Source: an uncultured Methylophilus sp.
GTDB taxonomy: Bacteria; Pseudomonadota; Gammaproteobacteria; Burkholderiales; Methylophilaceae
Direction of reading: 5' to 3'
Length of the DNA: 13,424 bases
NCBI GenBank assembly: GCA_936943315.1
Contig: CAKZJM010000142.1
Location: forward strand, 1-13,424
The position numbers and the translations under genes were made by a program. The notes under the pieces are model-generated. The model was not told the DNA's origin. It saw only the letters and a list, made by a program, of their open reading frames with translations, and ran no database searches. Below, in pieces: positions 12,909 to 13,424 of the stretch. The stretch's first letter is position 1; the number at the start of each line of letters is the position of its first letter.

Positions 12909-13424
12909 ATGATGCGTACACATTATTGCGGTCACCTGAACCGCGAACATATCGGACAAACCGTGACACTGTGTGGCTGGGCCCACCGTCGTCGCGACCA
13001 CGGGGGCGTGATTTTTATTGATTTGCGTGATCGCGAAGGCCTGGCGCAAATTGTGATAGACCCGGATACCAAAGACGCGTTTGCCATCGCCGAGACTGTA
13101 CGTAACGAGTTTGTGTTGCGTGTGGTCTGTAAAGTGCGGGCGCGTCCTGAAGGCACGGTCAACCCTAACTTGCCGACCGGTGAAGTCGAGATGCTGGCGA
13201 CCGAAATTGAAGTATTGAACGCTTCGCTGACGCCACCTTTTATGCTGGATGATGACAACCTGACCGAAACAGTGCGTCTGGAGCATAGATACATAGACCT
13301 GCGCCGTCCGGCCATGCAGAAAAACCTCATGCTGCGCTACAAAGTGGCGAAAAACCTGCGTGACTATCTGGATGAAAATGGCTTTATTGAGGTGGAAACA
13401 CCCATGTTGACGCGCTCAGCGCCT
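12909..13424 (+). CDS. aspS: Aspartyl-tRNA synthetase, N-terminal part
   Basis: This is a class II aminoacyl-tRNA synthetase that charges tRNA-Asp. The first 172 codons are present and the gene runs off the right edge. The N-terminal OB-fold anticodon-binding domain (residues 1-110) shows the family opening MRTHYCGHLN and GWAHRRRDHGGVIFIDLRDREG. The class II motif 1 region follows (RHRYIDLRRP-like EHRYIDLRRPAMQ, then FIEVETPMLTRSAP). Counting from the first ATG, H31 (RRRDHGG) and G82 (RPEGT) are the residues I recall for non-discriminating AspRS, which also charges tRNA-Asn. ATG 12909 and ATG 12912 are adjacent; the second is the usual start. The gene is probably served by its own promoter. 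Confidence 0.93.
   Translation, partial: MMRTHYCGHLNREHIGQTVTLCGWAHRRRDHGGVIFIDLRDREGLAQIVIDPDTKDAFAIAETVRNEFVLRVVCKVRARPEGTVNPNLPTGEVEMLATEIEVLNASLTPPFMLDDDNLTETVRLEHRYIDLRRPAMQKNLMLRYKVAKNLRDYLDENGFIEVETPMLTRSAP

Overview
The window reads as ordinary chromosome of a betaproteobacterium, most likely a methylotroph of the Methylophilaceae. This is inferred from gene families and gene order, not from a database search. The supporting clusters are sigma factor-DUF3619-DUF3106, FmdB-DUF502-aspS, and pilS-pilR next to ampD. I see no insertion sequence, prophage, CRISPR array, tRNA or rRNA.

Layout: positions 1-68 hold the tail of an unidentified gene, closed by an intrinsic terminator. Next on the + strand come a dicarboxylate/amino-acid:cation symporter (325-1557), a GNAT acetyltransferase (1564-2106), a 208-base structured gap, and a DMT/EamA permease (2315-3220). 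The cytoplasmic amidase ampD faces them on the - strand. A CaCA-type cation exchanger (3899-4909) runs divergently from ampD and converges on pilR, with a bidirectional terminator between them. pilS and pilR abut on the - strand and encode the two-component system that activates sigma54-dependent type IV pilus genes. Upstream of pilS, and divergent from it, lies an ECF-like sigma factor followed by DUF3619 and DUF3106 proteins. A perfect-palindrome bidirectional terminator then separates these from the penicillin-binding endopeptidase pbpG (- strand). Divergent from pbpG is gcvH. It overlaps by a few bases a small convergent membrane-anchored ORF. The window closes with a FmdB-type zinc ribbon, a DUF502 membrane protein and the 5' part of aspS.

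No whole system here looks unprecedented. The interest is in the leaders. The 208 bases before the EamA permease hold overlapping small ORFs, one rich in Leu/Val codons and one with a Cys-Cys-Gly-Cys-Cys run. They lie over a set of mutually exclusive hairpins, the last of which encloses the permease ribosome-binding site; this is the arrangement of an attenuator. The sigma-factor leader also holds a short ORF with a good Shine-Dalgarno sequence ending inside a strong hairpin. A 31-codon ORF overlaps the pilS start as TGATG. aspS has a promoter-like TATAAA box placed where it could give a leaderless transcript.

Two loose themes link the known genes: cell-wall maintenance and recycling (ampD, pbpG) and envelope or pilus regulation (pilSR, the sigma factor cluster). 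The rest are transport and housekeeping.
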